NCBI GenBank assembly: GCA_037039925.1
Contig: JAXRKP010000025.1
Coordinates: 492,952-556,951 of the forward strand
Reading direction: 5' to 3'
Source: Doris montereyensis
Taxonomy: Eukaryota; Mollusca; Gastropoda; Nudibranchia; Dorididae
DNA: 64,000 bases
The notes beneath the pieces are model-generated. The model made no database searches. It had not been told where the DNA came from and saw only the letters and a program-made list of their open reading frames with translations. Made by a program: the position numbers and the translations under genes. Shown in pieces: positions 1-25,956 of this stretch; position 1 is the stretch's first letter; each line of letters opens with the position of its first letter.

Positions 1-15182
<15,182 letters not shown>

Positions 15183-15862
15183 GAATTTGACAGTTTCTGA
15201 ATATACAATTTGGAGTATGTTTTATGCCATTTGGATAGAATTTTGACTTATATAAATGTTTTTCAAATCTTCTTTAACGAACGAATATAAGTCTGACCCA
15301 TAAATTGAGAAGAGGTTTGTTCAGACTGAACTCACCCAAGTCTCTGTACTTATGGAGGTCACATTCTGAAGATGCAATTAGTCAAATCTCATTGATCATT
15401 TGGTGTGTAATGTTTTGGGCTACTTTTGTTGCTGTTGTTGCTTTTCACCAAGTATATGTATGTCAATTCTAAGATATGGCTCAAACAAAGTTTGGTTTGG
15501 AATGAGAATTATTAAGGTTCTCGTTCAAAACCAAACTTGAATGAGTCAAATATTGAAGATCCGTGGTTATAAAGACAAGATGCCCCTGAAGTAGATCTAA
15601 CAAAGACCAGGATTTAGATGAAGTTATTGTAATAATTCCATATTTTGATACTTCCACTCTATGTCATGGTTGTTTATTCGTACATAAAATATTATTGCGT
15701 TTTTTGTTTTGTTATTATTTGTATGCTGTTTTGTGTTTTCAATTTGGGTTTTTTGTTTTTGTGTTTGTTGGTGTTATATAATAAGACCTTTTGACCCGTT
15801 TAGACAATGAAAAAAGGCCAACTTCATGAATCAGCCAGTTAAGATTTTACAATAATAATAAA
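15183..15862 (+). other. POLR2B 3' untranslated region (likely extent)
   Basis: Non-coding sequence after the POLR2B stop. The end is inferred from the first AATAAA hexamer (15857-15862), which is only a candidate. No transcript evidence is available here. Confidence 0.4.
15857..15862 (+). terminator. Candidate poly(A) signal for POLR2B
   Basis: AATAAA, about 675 nt after the stop codon and the first such hexamer downstream. It lies at the edge of a repeat (AATAATAATAAAG), which lowers confidence. Confidence 0.3.
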
Positions 15863-15876
15863 GAAGAGAACTTTAT

Positions 15877-16225
15877 TCAACTATTGGGGCTTGAACCCAC
15901 AACCTTCCGTCTCTGGACTACCAAGTCCCCCTGAGGAAAAGCATAGTTGGGGCTTCCTGTAATTCCTATTGTTGTCCAAAGAGAGCAGAGTATAAATGTA
16001 TGGATTCTTATGCAAGGTAATATGTGTGTGTGTGAATGTGGATAAGCAGATCATTCAATGCTTGCATGAACAATAACGTATCATATGGCTGAAGGTACTG
16101 GTAGGTCCTACTTCTTATCTTTCATTCTTTCGCTTATCTTTCGTCTTGCTGTTTCTTCTTAATTCATCCTGAGATCACTGCACATGATAGACAGGATGAA
16201 TTTCAGTTAAATAAATCAATTCGTG
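15877..16225. repeat. SINE fragments
   Basis: 15880-15935 reads as a tRNA-like head on the minus strand (GGTTGTGGGTTCAAGCCCC, with GGTAGTCCAGAGACGG upstream). It resembles the plus-strand head at 25520. 16090-16225 on the plus strand is a copy of the shared tail (CTGGTAGGTCCTACTTC ... TTCATCCTGAGATCACTGC). Confidence 0.5.
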
Positions 16226-18464
16226 TTGTGGAAGAGCTAAAACATTTGCTGTTTATTGCAGTTTCTATGGGTTATAGCACAAGTTTAATGCTGAACTATG
16301 TTTTTGCTTGGGATGTCTACGTGAAAATATATACTCTTAAAACCTTATCGATAATGATTGACACAGATTGCGATTTTCTGACAGATTACATGATTATGGA
16401 AAACCCATTTGCTCAAATTAGACAATGGCTACAAAACGTTCTGATACCAATGGACTATGATTAGATTGCAAGCATTATGATACCAATGTTCTCAACAGAT
16501 ATCTCTCCTATTAGCTTCCCTCCCTTTTTTCCTTAACTTTGTTTCCTAAATGTTTGTTTTTACCACTGTTTTTTTTTACATTTTTTTAAACAAACATAAC
16601 AAAGACAGGACCCAAAGAAACAAATAACAGCAATCTTTTAACCTTACTTGTCAACTGTAAATGTTATATGCTTTATTCATATTTTTATCATTATGTTTTC
16701 ATGTACATGTATTGATGAAAAATTTACAATTAAACTTTGTTGTTTCACACTCGTCTAAAGTGTGCAGAATTATAAAATTGAATCGGTGTTCATTTTATTA
16801 TCAGAGATAGAGTATAGAGAGAAAGAGAGAGACAGACAAAGACGGAGACAAACAGAGACAGTCAAAGAGAGTGAAAGACAGAAAGAGAGACCCTAGGAAT
16901 AGGATTAGGATATTTACTTGTTTATGTTTATATATTTTCTGGTTAGTCTATGAGTATGACTGATCCTTGTCATAAAATAACAGAAACTAAATACATGTAC
17001 AAGTATAAGGGAAATAAAATAACAACTCATCCTGCTCATGTATGCCACACAGAACACGACATATTGAGAGAAACTGTCCCTCTCATTTATCATATACTGT
17101 ACATATGGCAAGGTCTATTTGGGCGACAGGTCATCTAAATAGAAACTTCCTTGTCATCATATAAACCAAATGGAGAAGGCCGCGGGAATCCCACTCAGAG
17201 TCACTGCCATCTGTGAGGGAGGACAGAAAACGGAGGCTGTTCATAAGTATCGGACCGCCGTCAAAAAGATGAATGCTGATGCCACATTGTTGTAACAGGC
17301 CAAATTTCTTTCTGTCACTTTCTTTGTGTTTTTGTCTTCTATAGTTGATGTTGTTGGTACTGGTGGGTTCTACTTCTTTCCTTTCCCCTTTTTACTACGT
17401 CCTTTATCTTGGTACTTCCTCTGAGACCAAACCCCGGGTATCCTGGACGGGGTAAATTGTGATGAAACTGAGTGAAACAAATCACTTTGAACTCTCTCTT
17501 TGTAACCAATGTAATATTTAGTGCCAATAAGATAAGATAAGATACAACTTTATTGTCCAAAAGTGGTACATTGCTTTGGTGTTACAATACCTTCAATATA
17601 ATAATATAAAATACAACACACCCCTACCATAAACAAATTACTCTTCACACATAAACAGCTTACACACATTTAAGCATTATGAGACCAAAACATGTATAAC
17701 ATAACAACAAAGAATTAATATTTTTCTAAAACATATAAACATAGTCATTGCAATGAATAATGTTCAAAAGAGCGGTGATGATAATGAAACAGGTGATGAT
17801 AGTGATAGTGCAGATGATGGTATTGGTAAGAATGATCTTTTATATCTTTCTTTATGGCACAAAAAATAAATGGTTCTTTTGGAGTGTTTGGAAATTTTGA
17901 TTTCAGGTGTTAGTGGGTGGTTTTTGGTCTGTTACAATAGCTTCAATTTTCTTTGAACAGTAAGATACATACATTTCATCAATAATGGAGTTAACATGTT
18001 ATTGCTATGCCTACTTGACTCTACTTTGCTATTTGGGACAAATTTTTATTTAAGTCCTTGTTTTAACAGGAACACTTATTATTAACTTTTGGGACAAGAG
18101 AATTTTAATTATTATTAGTAATAGTAGTACTACTCTGCCATACTCTGAAAAAACACGTCAGAAAGTCTTTTTTGTCGCAAAAATGTTTTTTGTATATTTC
18201 AATAGATGCTGGCGATGTGCAACTTCTGACAAAACATTTCAGGACTGAAATCTTGTAAGTTTCTGAATTCAATAGAAAAATCTGTTAACAATATGCAAAA
18301 GCCAAACGTGCCCTGGAAAAACAGGATATTGTATTTCTCCAGTTTACTCTGAAATAACATTTAAAGTGCCGATTTTCAACTCATGACCTTGAGTAATACT
18401 CCGAAAGAACACATGTTTCTCAAGCATGCACTGACATTTTGAGCATAGGAAGTGAGGAATGTGG
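16226..18464. other. Intergenic sequence, mostly featureless
   Basis: AT-rich with a GA-rich patch (16805-16895) and a SINE-tail copy (17345-17490). A 41-codon open frame, 17170-17295, starts MEKAAGIPLRVTAI and has better composition than its surroundings, but I cannot place it in a family. No convincing gene. Confidence 0.6.
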
Positions 18465-18465
<1 letters not shown>

Positions 18466-18502
<37 letters not shown>

Positions 18503-18570
18503 GGGGAAACAGACACAGAGAGAGAGAGAGACACACACACAGACAGAGAGGGAGAGAAAGACACTCACAG
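18466..18570. repeat. GA/CA-rich microsatellite
   Basis: Runs of GA, then interrupted ACAGAGAGA and ACACAC. It lies just upstream of the large palindrome. Confidence 0.85.
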
Positions 18571-18610
18571 ACACAGTAATACGAAGAAGCCACAGTGGAG
18601 TGAAGTCAAA

Positions 18611-18981
18611 GGCGAAATAGGACAATAAGTGACAACTCCACTAATAAAGACAGAACAAACACGCGACGTTTGGTATAACCCTTCGTCAGACAACAAACGA
18701 GAAATATCTAAAATCTAGATCTAAGTAATACCTCCGGCATCACACAATGTGATGTCAGAAGAAAAAACATGAAGGAAAAAGAAAGAAAGAAATCACTGTC
18801 TTTTTCTTTCTTTTTTTCTCCTTTATGTTTTTCTTCTGACATCACATTGTGTGATGCCGGAGGTATTACTTAGATCTAGATTTTAGATATTTCTCGTTTG
18901 TTGTCTGACGTAAGGGTTATACCGAAACGTCACGTGTTTTGTCTTTATTAGTGGAGTTGTCACTAATTGTCATATTTCGTC
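18611..18981. mobile_element. 371-bp palindrome with hammerhead-like cores in both arms (Penelope/retrozyme-like)
   Basis: Arms 18611-18790 and 18800-18981 are near-perfect inverted copies around a short purine/pyrimidine centre. Each arm contains a word pattern of CTGACGA, a GGGTTATACC segment, then GAAACGTC: minus strand 18665-18689, plus strand 18905-18931. That order is the core of type I hammerhead ribozymes with a palindromic ACGT stem III, as described in Penelope-like elements. The left core lacks one G of GAAAC and the right core has an extra T after CTGACG, so both look inactive. No coding sequence is present. The family assignment is inference; the inverted repeat is directly visible. 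Confidence 0.7.
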
Positions 18982-19001
18982 ACAGACACAGATATGTTTT
19001 A

Positions 19002-19123
<122 letters not shown>

Positions 19124-19159
19124 GCACACACACACATGTGGAAAGAGTAGGCGATGGTG

Positions 19160-19310
19160 GGTGTTTGCTGCTTGTAGGTCATACAATGTACTAAGTTACT
19201 ATTCCTACCTAGATCTATTTCCTTTTCGTCTTTCCCCTTTCACTTATCTTGCATCTTGTTGAGTTAAAATTCACCCTGAGATCATCGCACCTGGTGAGGA
19301 GTTAAAAACT
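19160..19310 (+). repeat. SINE-tail copy
   Basis: Has TGCTTGTAGGTCATAC, CTTATCTTGCATCTTG and ATTCACCCTGAGATCATCGC in the same order as the other tail copies. Confidence 0.5.
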
Positions 19311-19363
19311 GCGGCAGACTAGCACACTGTCAATGAGTATGATGTGATGTAATGTCATGAGGC

Positions 19364-19364
<1 letters not shown>

Positions 19365-19441
<77 letters not shown>
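19365..19441. repeat. (GA)n microsatellite
   Basis: About 36 uninterrupted GA units. Confidence 0.97.
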
Positions 19442-19442
<1 letters not shown>

Positions 19443-19671
19443 CACCAACATCAGACCCGATGGTCAGACCAGACCGTCTTCCGGTGCAAAAGAATGTGCA
19501 AAGGTAATTAAAAAACGGCGATCGGCTTACTCAAGGCCGTCTCTAATAGAAGTCCCTTTGTGTGTGATTGGGGGCGGTACTGGTAGGACCTACCATGAGC
19601 AATGATCATGAGTGAATATTTCTTTCTTTCTTTCTTTATCAGCTCCCATTCTACCTTCCGGTGTATGGTTT

Positions 19672-20838
19672 TTAGATGCCCGAAATGATCTTTCTCCAGG
19701 CTGCCCTATCCTGAAATTTTCTGTTTCCTTCCATGAGAGTTAGATTTCTTTGCGTTAATGCCTCTTTTATATCTTTTTCCCACTTTCTTTGAGGTCTGCC
19801 TTTTGGTCTTGTACCTTGAATTTTAGCACTGTTTACCGATTTAGCTATTCCACTGTCATTCATTCTGTTAACATGTCCAAACCATCTCAGTTGATTCATT
19901 TCTATCTTAGTTGTCATGATATCTGCTTTGGTTTGATCTCTAATGCTGTGTTTCTGATTTTGTCTCTTTCAGTTTTCCCTACTACTCTTCTTAGATATTT
20001 CATTTCGGCTGCCTCCACTCTACTGTATTCCCTACTGTCTAAGGTCCAGGTTTCACTGCCATAGAGGAGAGTAGGACAATAAATTGTGTTGTATACTGTC
20101 ATTTTGGTTTTTGTTGATAATTCTTGTTTACCTACAAATGCCTTTCCTAGATGGTTATATATTGCACTTGCCTCCCAGGCTCTCTGGCCGACCTCCTCCC
20201 AGCTTTCCCTTCGAGTCAATCACTACCCCTAAGCAATTGTAGCTTTGAACCTGTTCCAAAATCTCCCTACTCAACTCAAGACCCTGTGTCCCAGCTTCCC
20301 TAGCCACCAGCATTGTTTTGGTTCTCTTTGCACTTACCCCTACTCCTCTTCTACCTAATTCATTATTCATTATGTTGATATTCGACTAGAGGTCCCTTTC
20401 TGACCTTCCAAACAGTAGTAAATCATCAACAAATGAAAGCATTGATACATCCACCGGCCTGAGCCTCCACGTACCCACATTCATTTCCCCCATTTTGAGG
20501 ATGCCTCTGCAACTGTCCATAAATGTGATAAACAAAAGAGGACTAATGATACAACCCCGTCTTACTCCTATATCCACATCAAACTCTTTTTCAGATACAT
20601 CTCCAGCCATTCTCACTACACACGTTGGTTTATTGTAAAAAACCCTAATGGCTTCTATCAAATTTTGCTCCACGTTGTGTTCTTTCAAGGAATGCCATAG
20701 TTCGTCCCTCCCCACAGTGCCAAATGCCTTCTTCAAGTCAATAAAACACTGATGCAAGTCAATGTCTCTCTCAAGGAATGTTTCCACCACCTGTCTAACT
20801 GTAAATATGCGATCCTGCACACCTCCTCTCGGTCCAAA
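19672..20838 (-). pseudogene. LINE reverse transcriptase palm-to-tail, broken
   Basis: Continuous homology in three frames: palm at 20386-20838 (from RFGPRGGVQDRIFTV through FVDD), thumb/connection at 19914-20370, tail at 19672-19917. The matching section of the copy at 40647 reads QSRFRPGRSVQDYIFTI. Only about three residues are therefore missing between this piece and the RT start at 22997-23328, which ends GEHP. Confidence 0.88.
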
Positions 20839-20940
20839 CCTGGGACTACCTGAGATTTCCTAGGTTTGGACCTAGATATCTAAATCTAGATCTATCATAT
20901 TATTATTGTGGTTATTTTTTATTTTTATTAAACATGCAAA

Positions 20941-21173
20941 ATGGGTAGGAAGTGCAGTGTGTATGGCCGCAAGAGTGGCTATCATAGTGATAAAAGTGGA
21001 GTAAAGAAATCGTTCTTTAGGTTTCCCAAACACACGGTCAAGAGGTTGAAGTGGGTTAAAAGTAAAAAGCTTTACCAAACAAATTAGATTTCTCAGAGAT
21101 CACCGAGAACATGATTGTGTGTTCTTTGCATTTTCCACTACATGTAAGAACAAGAAAATGTGGAACTCATGAG
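20941..21173 (+). pseudogene. THAP-type zinc finger, frameshifted
   Basis: From ATG at 20941: MGRKCSVYGRKSGYHS, then KSFFRFPKH and RLKWVKSKK. One frame later comes DFSEITENMIVCSLHFP. This is the C2CH THAP layout (C-x4-C, then W, then C-x2-H with an HF/P finish). The second zinc cysteine is replaced by Arg (CGC for TGC), and a one-base shift lies near 21083-21090. THAP fingers bind transposon ends or promoters. This one cannot fold as read. Confidence 0.75.
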
Positions 21174-22770
21174 ATTCCAGTTGAGCCACCAACTAAAGTG
21201 AGTATCAAAGAGACTTCGTGTTGTGGAACTCATGAGATTCCAATTGAGCTACCAACTAAAGTGAGCATCAAAGACTTCGTGTTGTGGAACTCATCAGACG
21301 ATTCCTAGAGATGCGGTTCACAGGGGAAAACTTAAATATCCATGTGTGTGGAATTATATGGATTTATCCTTCATGCATTCATTTTTTTTACACAAGCTCC
21401 TGGTAAATTATGTAGGACCAGGTATGTTGCTATCTTGGAGTTTTTTCTTGCCACATGCATGCTTGATATCTTTTTGAACAAACTACTCTAATGGCCAACA
21501 TTTTATTTAAGATGTTCTGCATCAATAACTGTGAAACAGTCAGCATAGAAATTAGAAAAAAAACCCAAAGAGGGCAACAGCCAAGCTTTCGTCCTCATCA
21601 AGATAAAGTGAAACTAAAAAGAACGTTTTTGATTTCTCTCAACTGAACTTGTACGTAACGTACAATGTTATCATGATCACCAGCCCTGATTCCTTATTAT
21701 ATATATATTATATATAATACATGTAATATATATTATAATATATTTTTTAAATAAAAGCGATTCCAGGCAGAGGGAAAATGTTGTTTGTTTGTTTTTAAAC
21801 TTTCGGTAATATTTTGGTATAGTTCAGATAGTTTAAAGTATGTTATGTGTCATTATTTCTTTTGACAATCATGTCAGTTCTTCCCTTATTCTTGTTTCTT
21901 ACTTCGGTTATTTTGTTCTAATTAAACATAGGAATAATCTTTGTTTCTCTATTGACCGTTTATACTGACTCATCATATTTTGCTTTCTTTTTTCCTTTTT
22001 TCATCTGTCTACACACACACACACATTAAAACACACGTGTACATACACATTTCTTGCTAACGTAGAATGATTGAAAGTCTCCATATTATTATTAGACTAT
22101 CTAGACGTGTGTGGTAGAAATGTTGGGTTTTTACTTTGATAAGATGAGCATTGGAAACACATGAATGAAATGTTGTAAAAATAATTTGTTTTTCGGAAGA
22201 AAATTATTATTTCTTACTACAATATTACTATGATCATGACTAATATTATATAATGTTCTTAATGTTCCTGTTATTATTGTTGTTATTGCTACTATCATTA
22301 TTATTCTACTGTCCATTTCATCAAATTGTTGTGATTTATACTGTATACATAATAATACATTGTATTACTTTTTTATAGTTATTTACTTTTTCAATATTTT
22401 TTAATTTGTGTTTGTACATAGATCTAGATCTAATTAACGTTTCCTCAGCGCCTTAGAGCTATGGATTGTGCGCTTTACAAAATGTTTTATTACATTACAT
22501 CACATGACATAGTGAACGAATGTCGGAGTAGATTGTCTGTTGAATGTCTATTCATAATAATCTAATTGTACTAGCCTACTATCATTCGTGTATCTTGTGT
22601 GCCGGCAGTCTTCCGGAATAGAAATAGACGAGACGAGTGAGCGAATGGCAGAGTTAGTCTTTTGAAGTTGAATGTTTATTCATAATAATCTAATTGTACT
22701 ACTTTTATTCGTGTATCTTGTGTGCCGGCAGTTTAAACATTAACTGTGTATGATCAGTATAGCTGACTGT
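21110..22770. other. Non-coding body of the nested transposon
   Basis: AT-rich. The duplication at 21155-21300 repeats GGAACTCATGAGATTCCA. The two segments at 22512-22610 and 22638-22735 share TTCATAATAATCTAATTG and CTTGTGTGCCGGCAGT. No transposase catalytic core is recognised. Confidence 0.6.
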
Positions 22771-22774
22771 TGAG

Positions 22775-22778
<4 letters not shown>

Positions 22779-22835
<57 letters not shown>

Positions 22836-22857
22836 GGGGGGAGAGAGAGGAGGGGGA
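22779..22857. repeat. (TA)n-(GATA)n-(GA)n-G-rich microsatellite
   Basis: TA run 22779-22805, then GATA units, GA units and G-rich GGGGAGAG sequence. Confidence 0.95.
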
Positions 22858-24035
22858 GAGAAGGCCAACTTACTACATTCTATGCTGCAATAATGCTATT
22901 GCTAGTGCTGTGCTCTAGTGCTAAGCAGCCAGCCGGCCGGCCTCCGTGAATCACCCGCGTTGACTCTCTGGCAGTCCCGGTATAGGTAGTCCCAGGGTGC
23001 TCCCCAACCCGATCCTTCACTCTCCCCCCAGTCCCACTTCCAGAATCCTGACACACGCCCTTCCTGGCGCACCAAGCAGCGATATCCCTCCACAGCCTGA
23101 GCATTCCATAGTTGATCCTTTCTTGTGTATTGGTACCACTGTTCTCTCACTCCAGTCGTCCGGCACTTGTCCGAACCTCCACGCCTGTTGACACATTGCA
23201 TGTAGTAACCCGTCTGCTTCTCTCCCTTGGTTTCCAATCACCCCTGGATAAACCCGATCCGCTCCTGGGGCTCTTCCCAATTTCACCTTTCCTATAGCTG
23301 TTTGAAGTTCTTCCATTGAGATATCCACATCCTCAGCTATCTCATCTCGATTACCTGTTACTCTTAATAATTGATCTGTACTCCTTGTTTCATATGTTCT
23401 GGAGGGATTATGTAATTATTGAAAATACTTTTTCCACGTTTCCATGACCTCGCTATCTCCCTTCACTATTTCTCCCTTGACGTTCTTAATTTGTCGGATT
23501 GGGCATGCTTTAGTCCTTCTCATGCTCTTCATTGCTCCCCAGAACAGCCTTTGATTTCCTTGATAACTTTCTTGAAGCCTCCTTCCAAACTCTTCCTGTT
23601 TTGCTTTCCTAACTTCCTCTTTGGCGACAGTCCCTCTACTCACGTAATCTATCCTATCCTCTGGTCTCTTTGTTTGCAAGTATTTCTTCCAGGAATCCTT
23701 CTTTTCTTTGATCTTAGTTTTGACATTCTCATTCCACCATGCTGTTCTTGTCCCATCTCCTTTAATTTGTTTCCCATCACAGACCTCCCAGTACAACCGA
23801 TGAGTGTTTCTTTATACACTTGCCACTTTTCTTCTATTGTGCTTTCCTTCAGATCCATCTGCCTTTCACTGATAGATCTTTTTATCTTGGATTGGTATGT
23901 TTTACTATTGGTTTATTTAGTTCTTCTATTTTGAGTTTAGTAGCTTTCTTCTCTTTCCTTTTCTGTCTGTCTTCTTCAGTTAATAATCTCATTTTGGCTA
24001 TCATTAGGTGATGATCACTAAATATTTCTGCTCCT

Positions 24036-24599
24036 CTATTTACTTTGCATCCAATGTACTGTAAAAAGGGAGCTGCTAACTATTATGTAGTCTATCATTG
24101 ACTTTTCATTTCTGTCTTCACCTACTCTTGTATATTTGTGGATATCTTTATGAGGAAAAAAAAATATGTTAGCTATTTTCATGTTATTCCCCAGACAAAA
24201 ATCCATCAGTCTCTCTCCATTTCGAGAAGTCGTTGTCTCTCCTTCCCTACCTACCACTCCTGATGTTTCTACATTGTTGCCTACTCTAGCATTTAAAACT
24301 CCTAAAACCATTAATTCCTGTTTGGGTTTGAGATTCTCTGCAGCTATTTGTAAATCGTTTTCGAAGATATCTTTTTCTTCTTTGGTGGCATCTTCGTTTG
24401 GTCCATAAGCTATTAATAATTTAATTTCTCTTCCTTTTGGTTTAATATTTACCTCTAATAGCCGTGGGCTTAAAAATTTCCAACTTTCTAGTAGCATTTC
24501 TTGCCTTTTATGCATTAGGAGGCCTACCCCTGCTCTAGCTCTATCTTTGACATCTACTCCTGAGAAGATTAAAGTATGATTTGGTCCTACATTTTCCAC
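24036..24599 (-). pseudogene. LINE apurinic-like endonuclease domain
   Basis: A 187-codon open piece of the LINE above. Visible family words are GVGLLMHKRQEML, LLEVNIKPKGREIKLLIAYG, LMVLGVLNARVGNN (where a GDFNA-type motif is expected, now GVLNA), NGERLMDFC and MIDYIIVSSS. The loss of D in the GDFN motif argues against activity. It would nick target DNA during retrotransposition in a live element. Confidence 0.85.
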
Positions 24600-24889
24600 T
24601 CCCTGTCCCTTTTTCTTTGTTCATGTAATAGCCAGAATATCTACTTTGAACTTTTCCATTTCTCCGGCTAATTCCAGCTCCTTTCCATTAATTGACTTAA
24701 CATTCCATGTTCCAAAAATCACAGTCCGTGTTCTTTTCCAGAGTCGTCTTCGAAAATTCAAGCTGAGTATATCATTGTATATATTACTTTGAATCAGGTT
24801 GTTTTGGATAAGCAGGGGATTAGCCCACTGTACCCTAGGTAGATGGTGGGGCTGCCACCTTGAGGCCCCCTACCAGGCCTTGTTATTTT

Positions 24890-25141
24890 CTGTCAGGGTG
24901 AACTCCCCTTAGCCTTTAGTCATTCAAGACTAGCCTGCAAGGCAACAGGTTGTTATTTTGTCAGGGTTAACTCCCTTAGCCTTTGGTCAGTCAAGACCGG
25001 CATGCAAGGCAGCAGGTTGTTTTCTTTCAGGGTTAACTCCCTTAGCCTTTGGTCAACCAAGAGCTGCCTGCAAGGCAGCAGGAGACTCGTGGAGGGCGGG
25101 ATCATCTACTCCCCGTACAGGTGCTTACCTGTCCACTGCCT
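24890..25141 (-). repeat. Tandem repeats in LINE 5' end
   Basis: Three units of about 66 bp, each with GCAAGGCAGCAGGTTGTT and CAGGGTTAACTCCCTTAG (plus-strand view). They are followed by a unique TGGAGGGCGGGATCATC and GTCCACTGCCTGG end. The same arrangement is at 42376-42579, so it belongs to the LINE and may be its internal promoter region. Confidence 0.85.
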
Positions 25142-25164
25142 GGTGTGAATATTTCTATAACTAA

Positions 25165-25300
25165 TTACTAAGAGGAAATAGCAAGATCCTACTTCCTTTC
25201 TTTCACTTATCTTTTGCTTTGCTGTTTCTTTTAAATTCACTCTGAGATCACCACATATGGTTGAAGGCGTATATTTGAATGAAACAAAGTTACTTCTCAT
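25165..25300 (+). repeat. SINE-tail copy
   Basis: Shared tail: AGATCCTACTTCCTTTC, CTTATCTTTTGCTTTGC and TTCACTCTGAGATCACC. It lies just beyond the LINE target duplication. Confidence 0.55.
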
Positions 25301-25365
25301 CGTGTATCATTTTTGACTCTTCAACATATTTGTGTGTAATAATATAATATAATACAGTGTTGTAA

Positions 25366-25500
25366 GGTAAAGTTGAAAGTTTCATCAAGGCTGTTATCAG
25401 TGTTATGGCCTATAGATCTACGGCTTGCCCTGGTTTCTATAAATAATGAATAGTGATAATACATAACTGTCTGGACAAGACACTAATCTGTGCTAGTGTT
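25366..25500 (-). repeat. SINE fragment, minus strand
   Basis: Reverse of the common SINE 3' half (GTAAAGTTGAAAG ... CATCAAGGC, then GTCTGGACAAGACACTAATCTG). Truncated head. Confidence 0.5.
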
Positions 25501-25519
25501 TAGTTTCTTACTGATGCTG

Positions 25520-25780
25520 GTAACCATCCTCTGGGAATTTAGTAGTCCAGAGGGAAGGTGTCTGCCCCTCAACCAAAAGGTAGTGGGTTCGAGCTCCACC
25601 AACAGTTAAAAATCTTTCTCAAGTATTTTCGAGCAAAATCTACCCCCCTGGTCCTGGTAGGTGGATCGACACTTAGTTCCATTGGAGACGGACAATACAA
25701 AGGGGATCACAACACTGTGCATGTTAAAGATCCCTTGACTGTTTACAGGGCAGTCCGGGCAAAATTAAAAATCATACCAA
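25520..25780 (+). repeat. Second tRNA-like SINE family copy
   Basis: Head with AGTAGTCCAGAGGGAAGG and B-box-like GGGTTCGAGCTCC, then a body with CCTGGTCCTGGTAGGTGGATC. It ends with AAAGATCCCTTGACTG and GGCAGTCCGGGCAAAA. The head type is shared with the minus-strand fragment at 15880. Confidence 0.5.
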
Positions 25781-25956
25781 AATCCAGATGTCACCTTAGT
25801 TGTGGATGTGGGTAAATCAAATCAAATGAAAAAAAACAGTCGAGCAGGGAAATGCGTGTTACTAAATATGCCACCATGTTGCTGCATGGGAGATTTAAAA
25901 ACTGAAATAACCTCTTACATTTCCTTTACTTGTTAGTAAATGTTGAAATGTGTAGT

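Larger units (their letters stand above)
20839..22996 (+). mobile_element. DNA transposon with 13-bp TIRs and THAP relic, nested in the LINE
   Basis: CCTGGGACTACCT at 20839-20851 and its exact complement AGGTAGTCCCAGG at 22984-22996 bound a 2158-bp insert that interrupts the LINE reverse transcriptase. Inside are a broken THAP domain (20941-21170), a duplicated segment of about 68 bp (21155-21300), AT-rich sequence, two copies of a segment of about 100 bp (22512-22610 and 22638-22735) and a TA/GATA/GA microsatellite (22779-22857). THAP domains occur in P-element and Kolobok-type transposases. I see no catalytic domain, so this is a decayed or deletion derivative. I could not find a clean target duplication. 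Superfamily undecided. Confidence 0.8.
19624..25144 (-). mobile_element. APE-type LINE with 12-bp target-site duplication, split by a DNA transposon
   Basis: GTGAATATTTCT occurs at 19612-19623 and again at 25145-25156, flanking one LINE on the minus strand. From its 5' end it has a UTR with tandem repeats of about 65 bp (24890-25144). An endonuclease frame follows (24036-24599, with LLIAYGPNEDA and SMIDYIIVSS). Next come a linker and RT start (23017-23858, PGADRVYP, HKKGSTMECSGCGGISLL), then an interruption at 20839-22996. RT continues at 20838-19672 (CFIDLKKAFGTV, GVRRGCIISPLLF, LSFVDDLLLFG, LLYGSETW, WFGHVNRM, GRPQRKWEKD). The 3' end is a TTTC/GAAA tail. FVDD replaces the usual FADD, and stops and frameshifts are present, so it is dead. 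Without the insert it is about 3.36 kb. The clade looks RTE/Jockey-like, which is unsure. Confidence 0.93.

Noticed and set aside
23419..23934. 171-codon plus-strand frame rich in Leu/Phe that looks membrane-like
   Set aside because: Antisense of the LINE linker and RT region; the minus-strand reading has clear LINE homology.
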